From positions 1,119,001 to 1,183,000 of the forward strand of contig NZ_JAIWOT010000001.1 in the NCBI RefSeq assembly GCF_021295335.1: a stretch of 64,000 nt of DNA, written 5' to 3'. The notes beneath the pieces were generated by a model. The model worked only from the letters and a program-made list of their open reading frames with translations. It did no database searches and was not told where the DNA came from. The position numbers and the translations under genes are program-made. This DNA is from Komagataeibacter sp. FNDCF1 (GTDB lineage Bacteria > Pseudomonadota > Alphaproteobacteria > Acetobacterales > Acetobacteraceae). Positions 48,667 through 61,819 of the stretch are shown one piece after another. Numbering within the stretch: position 1 is the stretch's first letter; each line of letters begins with the position of its first letter.

Positions 48667-49595
48667 GACGACCGACCGACAGCAGTGACCGGCCATCCCG
48701 GCTCTCGATCTTCCTGCGCCGCCAGAAACGCCTGCTCCGGCCGTTCGTGCTGCTGCTGGTCGTTGTGGCGCTGGGGGCGGGGTGCGTGAGCGCGCTGCGG
48801 CATTTCGGTTCCGACGCACGTTTCGCGGCGCTGCGCGGGCGGATCATCAACATGCTGCCGCTGCGCATTACCGAAATCGACGTGACCGGCTGCACGCTGA
48901 CCAGCGAAGCGGCACTTCAGCAGGCACTGGGCGTACGGACGGGGGACTTCATCCTGGGCTTTTCCATCACCGCCGCGCGTGAACGGATCGACGCCCTGCC
49001 CTTTGTCGACCATTCCGTGGTGGAGCGCCACCTGCCGGGTACCATCATCATCCACCTGTTCGAGCGTCGCCCCTTTGCCGTATGGCAGAATCACGGGCAT
49101 TTCATGCTGATCGACCGCGAGGGCAACCAGGTGCGCGACCAGGGCATGACCGGCAAGGATGCCGAGGCCTTCATGCAACTGCCGCTGGTGGTGGGGCCGG
49201 ATGCCAATACGGCGGCGGCGGCGCTGATCGATGAACTTTCCGCCCAGCCCGACGTGCGCGCCCATGTGGCGGCGGCATCCCGCGTGGGGCAGCGCCGGTG
49301 GAACCTGACGCTGCGCAACGGCACCATCATCCTCCTGCCGGAGGGGGAGGAAGTCGCGGCGCTGAAGCGGCTTGCACAATTGCAGGAAAATATCAGAATA
49401 CTGGACCGGCCGGTTATCGCCATAGACATGCGCCTGCCCGACCGCCTGATCATACGCGAATCCCCCCTTGCCCCGAACGACAATGAGCGCGACAAGGGCG
49501 ACACGCAGCCACAGGCGGACCCCACGGGGGAACAGGCCCCTGATGTACCATGGCTTTCTTCACCCGATACCGGCCCAAGACGGAGGCGGGCATGA
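48663..49595 (+). CDS. ftsQ: Cell division protein FtsQ
   Basis: A 310-residue bitopic membrane protein of the divisome. A basic cytosolic N-terminus, one helix (~28-46), then the POTRA domain ('LPLRITEIDVTGCTLTSEAALQQAL') and the FtsQ beta domain ('PFVDHSVVERHLPGTIIIHLFERRPFAVWQ', 'IAIDMRLPDRLIIR'). ATG at 48663 overlaps the ddl stop. The ~45-residue acidic tail is specific to this lineage. Confidence 0.94.
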   Translation: MRRPTDSSDRPSRLSIFLRRQKRLLRPFVLLLVVVALGAGCVSALRHFGSDARFAALRGRIINMLPLRITEIDVTGCTLTSEAALQQALGVRTGDFILGFSITAARERIDALPFVDHSVVERHLPGTIIIHLFERRPFAVWQNHGHFMLIDREGNQVRDQGMTGKDAEAFMQLPLVVGPDANTAAAALIDELSAQPDVRAHVAAASRVGQRRWNLTLRNGTIILLPEGEEVAALKRLAQLQENIRILDRPVIAIDMRLPDRLIIRESPLAPNDNERDKGDTQPQADPTGEQAPDVPWLSSPDTGPRRRRA

Positions 49596-50995
49596 CCTAC
49601 CCAGTGCCGGGACCGCTCAAGGCGAGCCTTCCCGTAACACGCACGGCGCCAGCAGCTCCCGTACCCGCGATCCGGGGTGCGGGCAACGTGCCCGCGCGGG
49701 TGCCACGCACACGTGCGGCGACAGCCCTTGTCCCGGCAGCCGAACGCATGCCCACACGCAGGCTGCGGACCGGGCCGTTCAGTGTGCTTGATATCGGATC
49801 GACCAAGATCGTCTGCCTGATCGGACGCGGGGAGCCCGACAATACCATCCGGATCCTTGGCCATGGGTGGCGACGCTCCCACGGGGTGCGCTCGGGCGGG
49901 ATCGTGGACCTGCGCGAGGCGGAAAGCGCGATCCGTGCCGCCGTGGCGCAGGCGGAGGACATGGCGACGGAACGCCGGGATTCCATTTTCGTCAACCTGT
50001 CGTGCGGCCACCCCGAGAGCAGGCACATCAACGCGCGCTGGGCCATAGGCGGGCGCGCGATCACCCAGACCGATGTCGGTCGCATCATTGCCGAAGGCCG
50101 CCTGCGCGCGGTGTCCGAAGGGCGGTCGGCCATCCATACCCTGCCACTGGACTATGCGGTGGATGACACGCAGGAAGTACTCGACCCGCGCGGCCATCTG
50201 TGTGACCTGCTGTCCGCGCGCCTGCATGTGATCGACGCCAACACCACGGCGCTGCGCAACCTGGAAGCCGTGCTGTCACGCGTGGAGCTCAAGATCGAGG
50301 GGATGGTTTCCTCCCCGCTGGCCTCCGGCCTGGCGGTGATGAACGAGGATGAACGCAACCTTGGCGCCACGGTGGTGGACATGGGCGGCGGCACCACGTC
50401 CATCGGGGTGTTCGGCGAAGGGCGGCTGCTGCATACCGCCACCATCCCGGTAGGCGGGCTGCACATCACGCGCGACATCGCCCACGGGCTGTCCACATCC
50501 ATCGACAATGCCGAGCGGCTCAAGACCATGCATGGTTCGGCCGAACTGCTGGCGGGCGACGACCATGATCCCATCCTTGTGCAACTGATTGGCGATAACG
50601 ACCATCATTACGTCAAAATTCCCCGCGCAAAGATTGTCTCGATCATCCATCCCCGCGTTGAGGAAACCCTTGAAATGGTACGTGACAGGCTGGAAATGGC
50701 AGCCGTCGGCCCCGCATCCGACGGGCGGGTCATCCTGACGGGCGGCGGATCGCTTCTGGAGGGAATCGGGCCAATGGCGGCGCGCATCCTCAACCGGCAG
50801 GTCCGTCTTGGCCGCCCACGCCGAATTGTGGGCCTGCCGGAAAACCCGGCGACCTGGCCGATGTTCTCCACATCGGCGGGACTGCTGGCATGGGCCGCGG
50901 GTGCCGCCGATGAAATGGGGGAGCCGGACACGCATGATGCCCGTCCCGGCGGCCTCGTGAGACGTTTTGTAGATTTCATCCGTGACAGGGTATAA
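49592..50995 (+). CDS. ftsA: Cell division protein FtsA, with N-terminal extension
   Basis: 467 residues. The actin-like ATPase that tethers FtsZ to the membrane: 'FSVLDIGSTKIVCLIGRGE' (phosphate 1, Asp67), 'VVDMGGGTTSIGVFG' (phosphate 2), 'VILTGGGSLLEG' (adenosine) and a C-terminal amphipathic helix ('LVRRFVDFIRDRV'). Most FtsA start a few residues before the first motif; here ~65 Pro/Ala/Arg-rich residues precede it. ATG at 49592 has GGAGG upstream and overlaps ftsQ as ATGA; ATG at 49748 would give the usual length but lacks a clear ribosome site. Confidence 0.94.
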   Translation: MTYPVPGPLKASLPVTRTAPAAPVPAIRGAGNVPARVPRTRAATALVPAAERMPTRRLRTGPFSVLDIGSTKIVCLIGRGEPDNTIRILGHGWRRSHGVRSGGIVDLREAESAIRAAVAQAEDMATERRDSIFVNLSCGHPESRHINARWAIGGRAITQTDVGRIIAEGRLRAVSEGRSAIHTLPLDYAVDDTQEVLDPRGHLCDLLSARLHVIDANTTALRNLEAVLSRVELKIEGMVSSPLASGLAVMNEDERNLGATVVDMGGGTTSIGVFGEGRLLHTATIPVGGLHITRDIAHGLSTSIDNAERLKTMHGSAELLAGDDHDPILVQLIGDNDHHYVKIPRAKIVSIIHPRVEETLEMVRDRLEMAAVGPASDGRVILTGGGSLLEGIGPMAARILNRQVRLGRPRRIVGLPENPATWPMFSTSAGLLAWAAGAADEMGEPDTHDARPGGLVRRFVDFIRDRV

Positions 50996-51072
50996 TCTTG
51001 GATGGAAACCATTTATTGTACTTTGATTACTAGAATGCCCGCACGCCTACCCCAATCCATCGGGAGCCAAGC

Positions 51073-52575
51073 ATGACCCTCAACCTGACCATCCCGCAGC
51101 AGAATCATTCCGATTTCACGCCCCGAATCACTGTAATCGGGGTTGGCGGCGGTGGTACCAATGCGGTGGACAACATGATCCAGTCGCAGTTGCAGGGCGT
51201 GGAATTCGTTGTTGCCAACACCGACGCCCAGCAGCTTTCCTACAGCAGCGCCGACCGGCGGATCCAGCTTGGTCCCCACCTGACGCAGGGCCTGGGGGCC
51301 GGGGCCAAGCCCGAGATCGGGCGTGCCGCAGCGGAAGAAGCCTGCGATGAACTCTCGCGCCATCTGGATGGCGCGCACATGGTCTTCATCACCGCGGGCA
51401 TGGGCGGTGGCACCGGCACGGGTGCGGCCCCCGTCATTGCCCGCATGGCGCGTGAGCGGGGCATCCTGACCGTGGGCGTGGTGACCAAGCCCTTCACGTT
51501 CGAGGGACAGCGCCGTTCCAAGTCGGCGGATGCGGGCATTGCGGAACTCCAGCAGTTCGTCGATACGCTGATCGTCATCCCCAACCAGAACCTGTTCCGT
51601 CTGGCCAATGAGCGCACGAGCTGGAAAGACGCGTTCAAGATGGCGGACAACGTGCTGTACATGGGCGTACGTGGCGTGACCGACCTGATGATGGCGCCGG
51701 GGCTGGTCAATCTGGATTTTGCCGATATCCGCACCATCATGGCGGAAATGGGCAAGGCCATGATGGGCACGGGCGAGGCCGAGGGCGAAAACCGCGCCGT
51801 GGCCGCCGCCGAGGACGCCATTTCCAACCCGCTGCTGGAAGATACATCCATGGCGGGCGCGCAGGGCCTGCTGATCAACATCACGGGTGGTGAGGACCTG
51901 ACACTGTTCGAGGTGGACCAGGCCGCAAACCGTATCCGTGAGGAAGTGGCCGAAGACGCCAACATCATTTTCGGCTCCGCCATCGATACCTCGCTCAACG
52001 GGCGCATCCGTGTGTCCGTGGTGGCGACGGGCATCGACAACCCGCCCACGCGCGCAGCAGCACAGCCCCCGGCCCAGCCGGAAGCGGCCACGCCCCCGCA
52101 GGCGGCGGCTCCTGCTGCACCAGCCGGGGCTGCCCCCCAGCAGGCCGCAGCCCCCCAGCCTGCCGCACAACCGGCCCCCCCCCATGCAGCCGCGCCGCCG
52201 CCGCGTCCCGCCGCGCCACAGGCTCCGTCCCCCAATGCCGTGCCGCCACATCTGGCGCAGCGCAGCGCTTCCCCGCGCTCGCCCCTGTTCACGGAAGGTG
52301 CGCGCCCCGCCGCCCCCGAACCCCAGCCTGCGGCACCCCGCAGCCTGTTCGGAATCGTGACGGGCGCGCTCCGCCGTCATTCCACCCAGCCGCAGCCGGA
52401 AGCCCCCCCCCAGCGGGCGGAACCCTCCGTACAGCAGGCAGCATCCCGGGCGCCCCAGCCCCAGCCCCAGCAGTCGCCACAGCCGCAGCCACAGCAGCCA
52501 CCTGTTGGCGGCACGCCCCAGCAGGATGATGGCGGGCTGGACATTCCGGCCTTCCTGCGTCGGCGTTCATCCTGA
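51073..52575 (+). CDS. ftsZ: Cell division GTPase FtsZ
   Basis: A 500-residue tubulin-like GTPase that forms the Z ring. '[18 protein letters not shown]', the tubulin signature '[10 protein letters not shown]' (111-120), '[21 protein letters not shown]' and '[11 protein letters not shown]'-type T7 region ('[17 protein letters not shown]') are complete. The C-terminal linker (~325-485) is long and rich in Pro, Gln and Ala; the protein ends with the FtsA-binding peptide '[11 protein letters not shown]'. GGGAG precedes the ATG. A 77-bp gap after ftsA may hold its own promoter. Confidence 0.98.
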   Translation: MTLNLTIPQQNHSDFTPRITVIGVGGGGTNAVDNMIQSQLQGVEFVVANTDAQQLSYSSADRRIQLGPHLTQGLGAGAKPEIGRAAAEEACDELSRHLDGAHMVFITAGMGGGTGTGAAPVIARMARERGILTVGVVTKPFTFEGQRRSKSADAGIAELQQFVDTLIVIPNQNLFRLANERTSWKDAFKMADNVLYMGVRGVTDLMMAPGLVNLDFADIRTIMAEMGKAMMGTGEAEGENRAVAAAEDAISNPLLEDTSMAGAQGLLINITGGEDLTLFEVDQAANRIREEVAEDANIIFGSAIDTSLNGRIRVSVVATGIDNPPTRAAAQPPAQPEAATPPQAAAPAAPAGAAPQQAAAPQPAAQPAPPHAAAPPPRPAAPQAPSPNAVPPHLAQRSASPRSPLFTEGARPAAPEPQPAAPRSLFGIVTGALRRHSTQPQPEAPPQRAEPSVQQAASRAPQPQPQQSPQPQPQQPPVGGTPQQDDGGLDIPAFLRRRSS

Positions 52576-52585
52576 TTTCCATCTA

Positions 52586-52610
52586 CGCGGCCCGCCTGTG
52601 GCGGGCCGCG
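52586..52610 (+). terminator. GC-rich hairpin after ftsZ
   Basis: CGCGGCCCGCC and GGCGGGCCGCG form an eleven-pair stem with a TGT loop, 11 bp past the ftsZ stop. No T-run follows, so it may attenuate or stabilise the message instead of ending it. Confidence 0.6.
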
Positions 52611-52738
52611 TCCCCTGCGGTGGAATACAGGTAACAATAGGCAATAATCCTTGACTATCGTGGGCATGGGCCAGGCAGTAGCATGCAGCCATGCCTGTTA
52701 CCGTATGTACTCCAACCCGCCTGCCAAGGACCCCGGCA

Positions 52739-53707
52739 ATGAACAACATGTCGCCACGGACACATGTTCCCTTCCCGCCGCTATCCCGGCATGACGGACA
52801 GATGCAGCATACCCTTCGCCAGCCCATCGGCAGCGTGGGTGTCGGGTTGCATACCGGTGCGCGCATCGGGCTGCGCCTGTGCCCCGCACCGGAAGAAACC
52901 GGTATCGTCTTCCGCCGGACCGACAGTGCCCTGCCCCCCCTTGCCGCACGGTATGACAATGTGGTCGATACGCGCCTGAGTACCGTGCTTGGCCATGCAG
53001 ACCAGCCGGGCCATGCCGGCCGGGTCGCCACGGTGGAACATCTCATGGCCGCGCTGGCCGGATGTGGCGTCGACAATGTTTTCGTTGATGTGGATGGTCC
53101 GGAAATGCCGGTCTTTGACGGGTCGGCCGCCGAATTCGTGTTCCTGCTGGAATGCGCCGGCATTGCCCCGCAGCGGGCTGTGCGGCAACATATCCATATA
53201 GACCGCACCGTAAGGGTGGAAGAAGGCGATGCCTTTGCCGAACTCTCCCCCACCACGCGGCAGTCCGGGCTTGCTATCGACATTTCGATTGATTTCGCGG
53301 CATCCGCCATAGGTCGGCAGCATTATGCCGCGCGGGTGGGCGGCAGCATGTTCCGCCAGCAGCTGAGCATGGCGCGCACATTCGTCATGCAGTCCGAAAT
53401 CGAGCACCTGCATGCCGTTGGCCTGGCGCGTGGCGGCTCGCTGGACAATGCCATTGTCGTCAACGGGGCCAGCGTACTCAACCCCGCCGGGCTGCGCCAC
53501 CCCCAGGAATTCGTGCGCCACAAGGTGCTGGATGCGATCGGTGACCTCTATCTGGCGGGCGGCATGATCAACGGACGGTTCCGTGGCCACAAACTGGGCC
53601 ATACGCTTAACAACCGCCTGCTGCGCCAGCTGTTTTCAAGCCCGGAAAACTGGCATCGCGCGCCCCTTGGCGCCCCTGCGCCCCATCCCCAGACCCGTGC
53701 CGCATGA
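52739..53707 (+). CDS. lpxC: UDP-3-O-acyl-N-acetylglucosamine deacetylase
   Basis: A 322-residue zinc enzyme for the committed step of lipid A synthesis. 'TLRQPIGSVGVGLHTGARIGLRL', 'VATVEHLMAALAGCGVDNVFVDVDGPEMPVFDGSAAEFV' (His ligand in EHLMAAL), 'LARGGSLDNAIV' and 'HKVLDAIGDLYLAGGMINGRFRGHKLGHTLNN' (HKxxD zinc motif and catalytic His) are present. ATG at 52739 has AAGGA eight bases upstream; the frame is open farther up without support. Downstream of ftsZ, as usual. Confidence 0.96.
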   Translation: MNNMSPRTHVPFPPLSRHDGQMQHTLRQPIGSVGVGLHTGARIGLRLCPAPEETGIVFRRTDSALPPLAARYDNVVDTRLSTVLGHADQPGHAGRVATVEHLMAALAGCGVDNVFVDVDGPEMPVFDGSAAEFVFLLECAGIAPQRAVRQHIHIDRTVRVEEGDAFAELSPTTRQSGLAIDISIDFAASAIGRQHYAARVGGSMFRQQLSMARTFVMQSEIEHLHAVGLARGGSLDNAIVVNGASVLNPAGLRHPQEFVRHKVLDAIGDLYLAGGMINGRFRGHKLGHTLNNRLLRQLFSSPENWHRAPLGAPAPHPQTRAA

Positions 53708-53789
53708 CTGGCCGGTACGAAATCCGCACGCGGAGACTTCACCCGCCCCCCGCTCATGATATAAAGCTCCCGTAACTGGAAGAGCTGGC

Positions 53790-54674
53790 ATGTTCGCACG
53801 CAGATCACACGATACTCCCCTGCCCCGCCACAGCACACGCGCGCCGGCCCGCTGGCTCGCCCTTCTGCCGCTGGCGGCCATGCTGGCGGCCTGTGGCGAC
53901 AACGCCAGCAGCATCAACGAGCATGCACCACGCGTCGGCTCCGCCGAGACACTGTACAACAACGGTGTCGATGCCCTGCGCTCCGACCGGTACCTGCTCT
54001 CGGTCAACCAGTTCGACACGTTGCAGCGCAACTATCCATATTCCCAGTATACGGCCAATGCGCAGTTGATGGAGGGGTATGCCAACTACCTGCTGAACAA
54101 ATACCCCGAAGCGGTGCAGCAGCTCGACCGCTTCCTGGAACTGCACCCCACCAGCACCGATGCCGCCTATGCCTTCTACCTGCGTGCCCTGTGCTATTAT
54201 GAACAGGTGGCTGATGTGCAACGTGACCAGCAGGGCACGATCGAAGCCATGGACGCGCTGGAAGAAGTCATCACCCGCTTCCCCCAGAGCCCCTACGCCC
54301 GTGATGCGCAGCTGAAGATCGACCTGTGCCGCGACCACTTGGCCGGCAAGGAAATGCTGGTGGGGCGGTGGTACCAGCAGCAGAATGACTACCCCGCCGC
54401 TGCAGGCCGCTACCAGCGCGTGGTGCAGGATTTCCAGACCACCAACCACGTGCCCGAGGCACTGGAGCGGCTGGTGGAGGTCTATCTGGACATGGGCCTG
54501 CTGGAACAGGCACGCAAGACCGGTTCGGTCCTGGCCTACAACTACCCCAGCAGCAAATGGTACACGGATGCGTATGATCACCTGCGCGCGCACCACCTGA
54601 TAAAAAGCGTGGATGGCAAGGACCACAAGCAGGGACGCAACGTACTGTCGCGTGCATGGCATTCGGTTTTCTGA
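53790..54674 (+). CDS. bamD: Outer-membrane assembly lipoprotein BamD
   Basis: A 294-residue lipoprotein of the BAM complex, which folds outer-membrane proteins with BamA. A signal peptide ends in the lipobox 'MLAACGD' (lipidated Cys35). Tetratricopeptide-like repeats follow: 'AETLYNNGVDALRSDRYLLSVNQFDTLQRNYPYSQYTANAQLMEGY' and 'YPEAVQQLDRFLELHPTSTDAAYAFYLRALCYYEQ'. Position between lpxC and recN is standard for alphaproteobacteria. Confidence 0.95.
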   Translation: MFARRSHDTPLPRHSTRAPARWLALLPLAAMLAACGDNASSINEHAPRVGSAETLYNNGVDALRSDRYLLSVNQFDTLQRNYPYSQYTANAQLMEGYANYLLNKYPEAVQQLDRFLELHPTSTDAAYAFYLRALCYYEQVADVQRDQQGTIEAMDALEEVITRFPQSPYARDAQLKIDLCRDHLAGKEMLVGRWYQQQNDYPAAAGRYQRVVQDFQTTNHVPEALERLVEVYLDMGLLEQARKTGSVLAYNYPSSKWYTDAYDHLRAHHLIKSVDGKDHKQGRNVLSRAWHSVF

Positions 54675-54713
54675 TTTCCGCCAACGCTTTCGTGTGCTGA
54701 ACAGGAACCCCTT

Positions 54714-58578
<3,865 letters not shown>

Positions 58579-59106
58579 GCGGGACGGTCATGACACATGT
58601 GCCACCCGGTCCGGGTGGTTTACGGATATCACCCTAGGCCTCCGGGTACCGCCTTTTGTCAGGAAAGGCGGCTTGCCTGAAATCCCTGCCGAAAGAAAAC
58701 TGACCGGAGCCTGTCCCGCAAACGGCAGTTTGCCGCAACGACAGTTTGCTTCCGACAGTCCTGACAGCATATCCCGCCCGGTGCGCAGGACCGTACGGCA
58801 CGCAGCACCGAACGGCACGGCACGGCCGCAGCGGAAATATCATTGCCGTTGCGGTATGAATCCGGTTCAACAGCCCCCGCCATGGCCCGTTCCACGGAAG
58901 CGGGCGTGACGGTTCATGGTCTCATTCATCTGCGGCGGAAGGCAACAGCCGGTTCCACCACATAGGTATGGCCTTGCCTGTCGCGCTCGCGTAACGTTTG
59001 TCCGGGGCAGGTTACGGCCTGTCGGGTTGCGGGAGCATTTATCACCAGTCAGCACGTCATACCGCCGCGATGGGTGCGGCATGGATAAGCGGGAGAATGA
59101 CATCTC
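58579..59106. other. 528-bp intergenic region without a gene
   Basis: Holds a REP-like hairpin (58649-58672). The remainder has no open frame with family features and no riboswitch that I can recognise. The promoter of the nucleoside importer operon must lie in the right half; GGGAG at 59092-59096 is the ribosome site of the next gene. Confidence 0.5.
58643..58700. repeat. REP-like palindromic repeat, second copy
   Basis: ACCGCCTTTTGTCAGGAAAG followed by GCGGC forms a hairpin. The 60 bases align with 12175-12230 at roughly 70% identity, including the flanking TCCGG and CCTGAA. Confidence 0.55.
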
Positions 59107-60237
59107 ATGACAGCTGCAGGGTCGCGGGGGCGGCTGCTGACAACACGGCGCGGGATGCTGGGCATGGCGGGCGCGGCCGGGTCCGGGCTGCTGCTGCCGC
59201 GCGGCGCACGGGCTGCCACCGCCACACCCGCATGGCGCAGGCCACTGGCGGAATCGGATGCGGTCGTTGCCTTTGGTCATACCGGCCCGATTACCGATGG
59301 CGGCTGGACCATGGTGCATGACCGTGGCGTGCAGGCAGTGCGGCGGACCTTTCCGAAGCTGCGCACGATCTATGTGGAAAGCGTGCCCTATTCAGCCGAT
59401 GCCACCCGTATTTTCCGCCAGTTCGTGGCCGAAGGGGCACAGATGGTCTTTGCCACGTCGGAATATGGCGACTTCATGAAGGACGTATCGGACCGCGCGC
59501 CGGACGTGGCCTTCATGGAATGCGATGGCACGAACGTGACCGGCAATCTGGGCTGGTATTACGTGGCGCACTGGTATGTCAGCTACATCATCGGCATGGT
59601 GGCCGGGCTCATGACCCGCACGGGCAGGATCGGGTTCCTTGGCGCGTTTCCCATCCCGTCGGTCTATGCATCGGCCAATGCAACGCTGCTGGGCGCGCAG
59701 TCGGTCAACCCGGCAGTCACGTTGCAGGGCATCACCATCAACGCCTGGTTCGACCCGCAGGCCGCGACCCAGGCCGCCACGGCGCTGGCGGATAACGGAT
59801 GCGACTTCCTGTGTGGCATCATGGATGAACCGGCCTATCTGCGCGTAGCGGTCCAGCGCGGACTGAAGGCTGCGATGTGGAACACCGGCATGCTGGATTT
59901 TGGTCCGGAAGCCTATGTCAGTTCCGTGGCGCTGGACTTCAACGACTTCTATATCACGCAGGTGCGCGAGCTGCTGGCGGGAACATGGCAGCCGCAGGGC
60001 CGCTTCCTGACGCTGGGCCACGGCGTGGACCGCGATGACTGGGGACCGAGCGTGCCACCGGACGCGGCACGGCAGGCAGACGCCATGCGCACGCGCATGC
60101 TGGCGGGCTACAACCCGTTCCGCGGGCCGATCCATGACAACCATGGCCGCCTGCGCGTGCCTGCCGGGGTCACGCTGAGCGATCTGGATATCTATCACAG
60201 CGACTGGGCTGTAGCGGGAGTATCCGGCCTTGAATGA
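59107..60237 (+). CDS. BMP-family nucleoside-binding protein of an ABC importer
   Basis: A 376-residue periplasmic binding protein of the BMP/PnrA family, which binds purine nucleosides. A twin-arginine signal ('TTRRGMLGMAGAAGSGLLL' ending ARA) directs export. 'VAFGHTGPITDGGWTMVHDRG' is the family's opening strand and loop, and 'FGHTGP..GW' is typical of the Q7-type proteobacterial members; 'GRIGFLGAFPIPSVYASANA' follows. GGGAG precedes the ATG. First gene of a four-gene importer operon, overlapping the ATPase gene by eight bases. Confidence 0.9.
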   Translation: MTAAGSRGRLLTTRRGMLGMAGAAGSGLLLPRGARAATATPAWRRPLAESDAVVAFGHTGPITDGGWTMVHDRGVQAVRRTFPKLRTIYVESVPYSADATRIFRQFVAEGAQMVFATSEYGDFMKDVSDRAPDVAFMECDGTNVTGNLGWYYVAHWYVSYIIGMVAGLMTRTGRIGFLGAFPIPSVYASANATLLGAQSVNPAVTLQGITINAWFDPQAATQAATALADNGCDFLCGIMDEPAYLRVAVQRGLKAAMWNTGMLDFGPEAYVSSVALDFNDFYITQVRELLAGTWQPQGRFLTLGHGVDRDDWGPSVPPDAARQADAMRTRMLAGYNPFRGPIHDNHGRLRVPAGVTLSDLDIYHSDWAVAGVSGLE

Positions 60238-61819
60238 GAACGCCGCCCCGCCGGGCATGCCGCAGGTCACGCCGCCGGTGCTGCAGTTGCGCGGTATTGG
60301 CAAGTTCTTTCCGGGCGTGATCGCCAACAAAGACGTGGACCTGGATGTCCGGCCGGGCGAGATCCATGCCCTGCTGGGGGAAAACGGGGCCGGCAAGTCC
60401 ACGCTGATGAATGTCGTGACCGGCATCTACCAGCCGGAGGAAGGCGAGATCATCCTTGATGGCCATGGCCGGACCTTCGCTTCCCCGCAGGAGGCGATCC
60501 GGGCCGGGATCGGCATGGTTCACCAGCATTTCCGGCTGGTTCAGGCCTTTACGGTTGCCGAAAACATCCATCTTGGCTGGGATGAAGCCCCGCGTCTTGC
60601 GTCCCCCGCCATCATGGAAGCCCGCACGCGCGAGATTTCGCAGCGCTTCGGCTTTCCCGTCCGGCCCGATGCGCGTGTGTGCGACCTTTCCGCCGGTGAA
60701 CAGCAGCGTGTGGAAATCCTGCGCGTGCTGGCGCGCAGGGCCCGGCTGCTGATCATGGACGAGCCCACCGCCGTGCTGACACCGGAGGAGACGGGCGGAC
60801 TGTTCCGCGCGCTCCGCGCCTTCCGCGCGCAGGGCAACGCGGTCATCATCATCAGCCACAAGCTGGATGAGGTGATGGAGATTTCCGACCGTGTCAGCAT
60901 CCTGCGCGGCGGGCGCAAGGTGGGTACGTTCAGGACGGCGGACTGCACCCCCGCCATGCTGGCGGCCACCATGGTGGGGCGTGACATCGTGCGCCGCGAC
61001 ATGCGTACCCGCCCCGAAGGTGCGGCACCGGTTGCCGCCGATCCGGTCATGCAGCTGCGCCATGTCAGCGTGCGTGACGGGCGGGGTGTCGAGACCCTGC
61101 GCGATGTCAGCCTTGACCTGCATGGGGGGGAAATACTGGGCATCGCCGGCGTGGCGGGCAGCGGGCAACGCGAACTGACGCATGTAATGACCGGGCTCAT
61201 GGCCTGCATGTCTGGCGAGATCATGCTGGCTGGCCATCCTGTAAAGCACGCCAGCCCGGCCCTGTTCGCCCGCGCGGGCGTAGGCCACATACCCGAGGAC
61301 CGGCTGCGCAGCGCGCTGGCCCCTTCCCTGTCCATCACGGCCAACATGGCGCTGCGTGACTATGCACGCCCCCCCATCGACCGGCACGGCCTGTATGACG
61401 CAAAAGCGGCGGATGCGCTGGCACGCACCATTGCACGGCAGGCGGAAGTGGGCATTCCCGACTTTGCCATGCCGGTGCGCAACCTTTCCGGTGGTAACCA
61501 GCAGCGTCTTGTCGCACGCCGTGAAATCCGCGTTGCCAGCCGGGTAATGGTGGCGGCCTACCCTGCGCGCGGGCTGGATATCGGGGCCATCGCCACCATG
61601 CTGGGCCACCTGACCGCCCTGCGCGACCGGGGGGGCGCGGTCGTGTTCATATCGGAAGACCTGGAGGACCTGATCAACGTATCGGACCGGATCGGGGTAA
61701 TGTTCCAGGGGCGTCTCATGTCCGTCATCGATGCCAAGGCGGCTGACCTGGCCACCATTGGCCTGCTGATGGGCGGGCGCGAGGTTGCGGACCTGCCCGG
61801 CGCGGGGGGCCGGCAGTAA
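60230..61819 (+). CDS. ABC importer ATPase with two nucleotide-binding domains (NupO/YufO type)
   Basis: A 529-residue double ATPase of the carbohydrate/nucleoside importer family. The first domain is complete: Walker A 'GENGAGKSTLMNVV', signature 'LSAGEQQRVEILRVLAR', Walker B 'LLIMDEPTAVL'. The second lacks the Walker A lysine ('GVAGSGQRELTHV'), as is normal for this family, but keeps 'LSGGNQQRLVARRE'. Its Walker B reads 'VMVAAYPARGLDIGA', where relatives mostly have NPTRGLD. The start is TTG at 60230, with GGGAG upstream, overlapping the BMP gene. Confidence 0.93.
   Translation: MNENAAPPGMPQVTPPVLQLRGIGKFFPGVIANKDVDLDVRPGEIHALLGENGAGKSTLMNVVTGIYQPEEGEIILDGHGRTFASPQEAIRAGIGMVHQHFRLVQAFTVAENIHLGWDEAPRLASPAIMEARTREISQRFGFPVRPDARVCDLSAGEQQRVEILRVLARRARLLIMDEPTAVLTPEETGGLFRALRAFRAQGNAVIIISHKLDEVMEISDRVSILRGGRKVGTFRTADCTPAMLAATMVGRDIVRRDMRTRPEGAAPVAADPVMQLRHVSVRDGRGVETLRDVSLDLHGGEILGIAGVAGSGQRELTHVMTGLMACMSGEIMLAGHPVKHASPALFARAGVGHIPEDRLRSALAPSLSITANMALRDYARPPIDRHGLYDAKAADALARTIARQAEVGIPDFAMPVRNLSGGNQQRLVARREIRVASRVMVAAYPARGLDIGAIATMLGHLTALRDRGGAVVFISEDLEDLINVSDRIGVMFQGRLMSVIDAKAADLATIGLLMGGREVADLPGAGGRQ

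Noticed and set aside
58870-59106. A purine riboswitch before the nucleoside importer
   Set aside because: I looked for the three-way junction with conserved loops and did not find it; a covariance search with the Rfam purine model would settle it.
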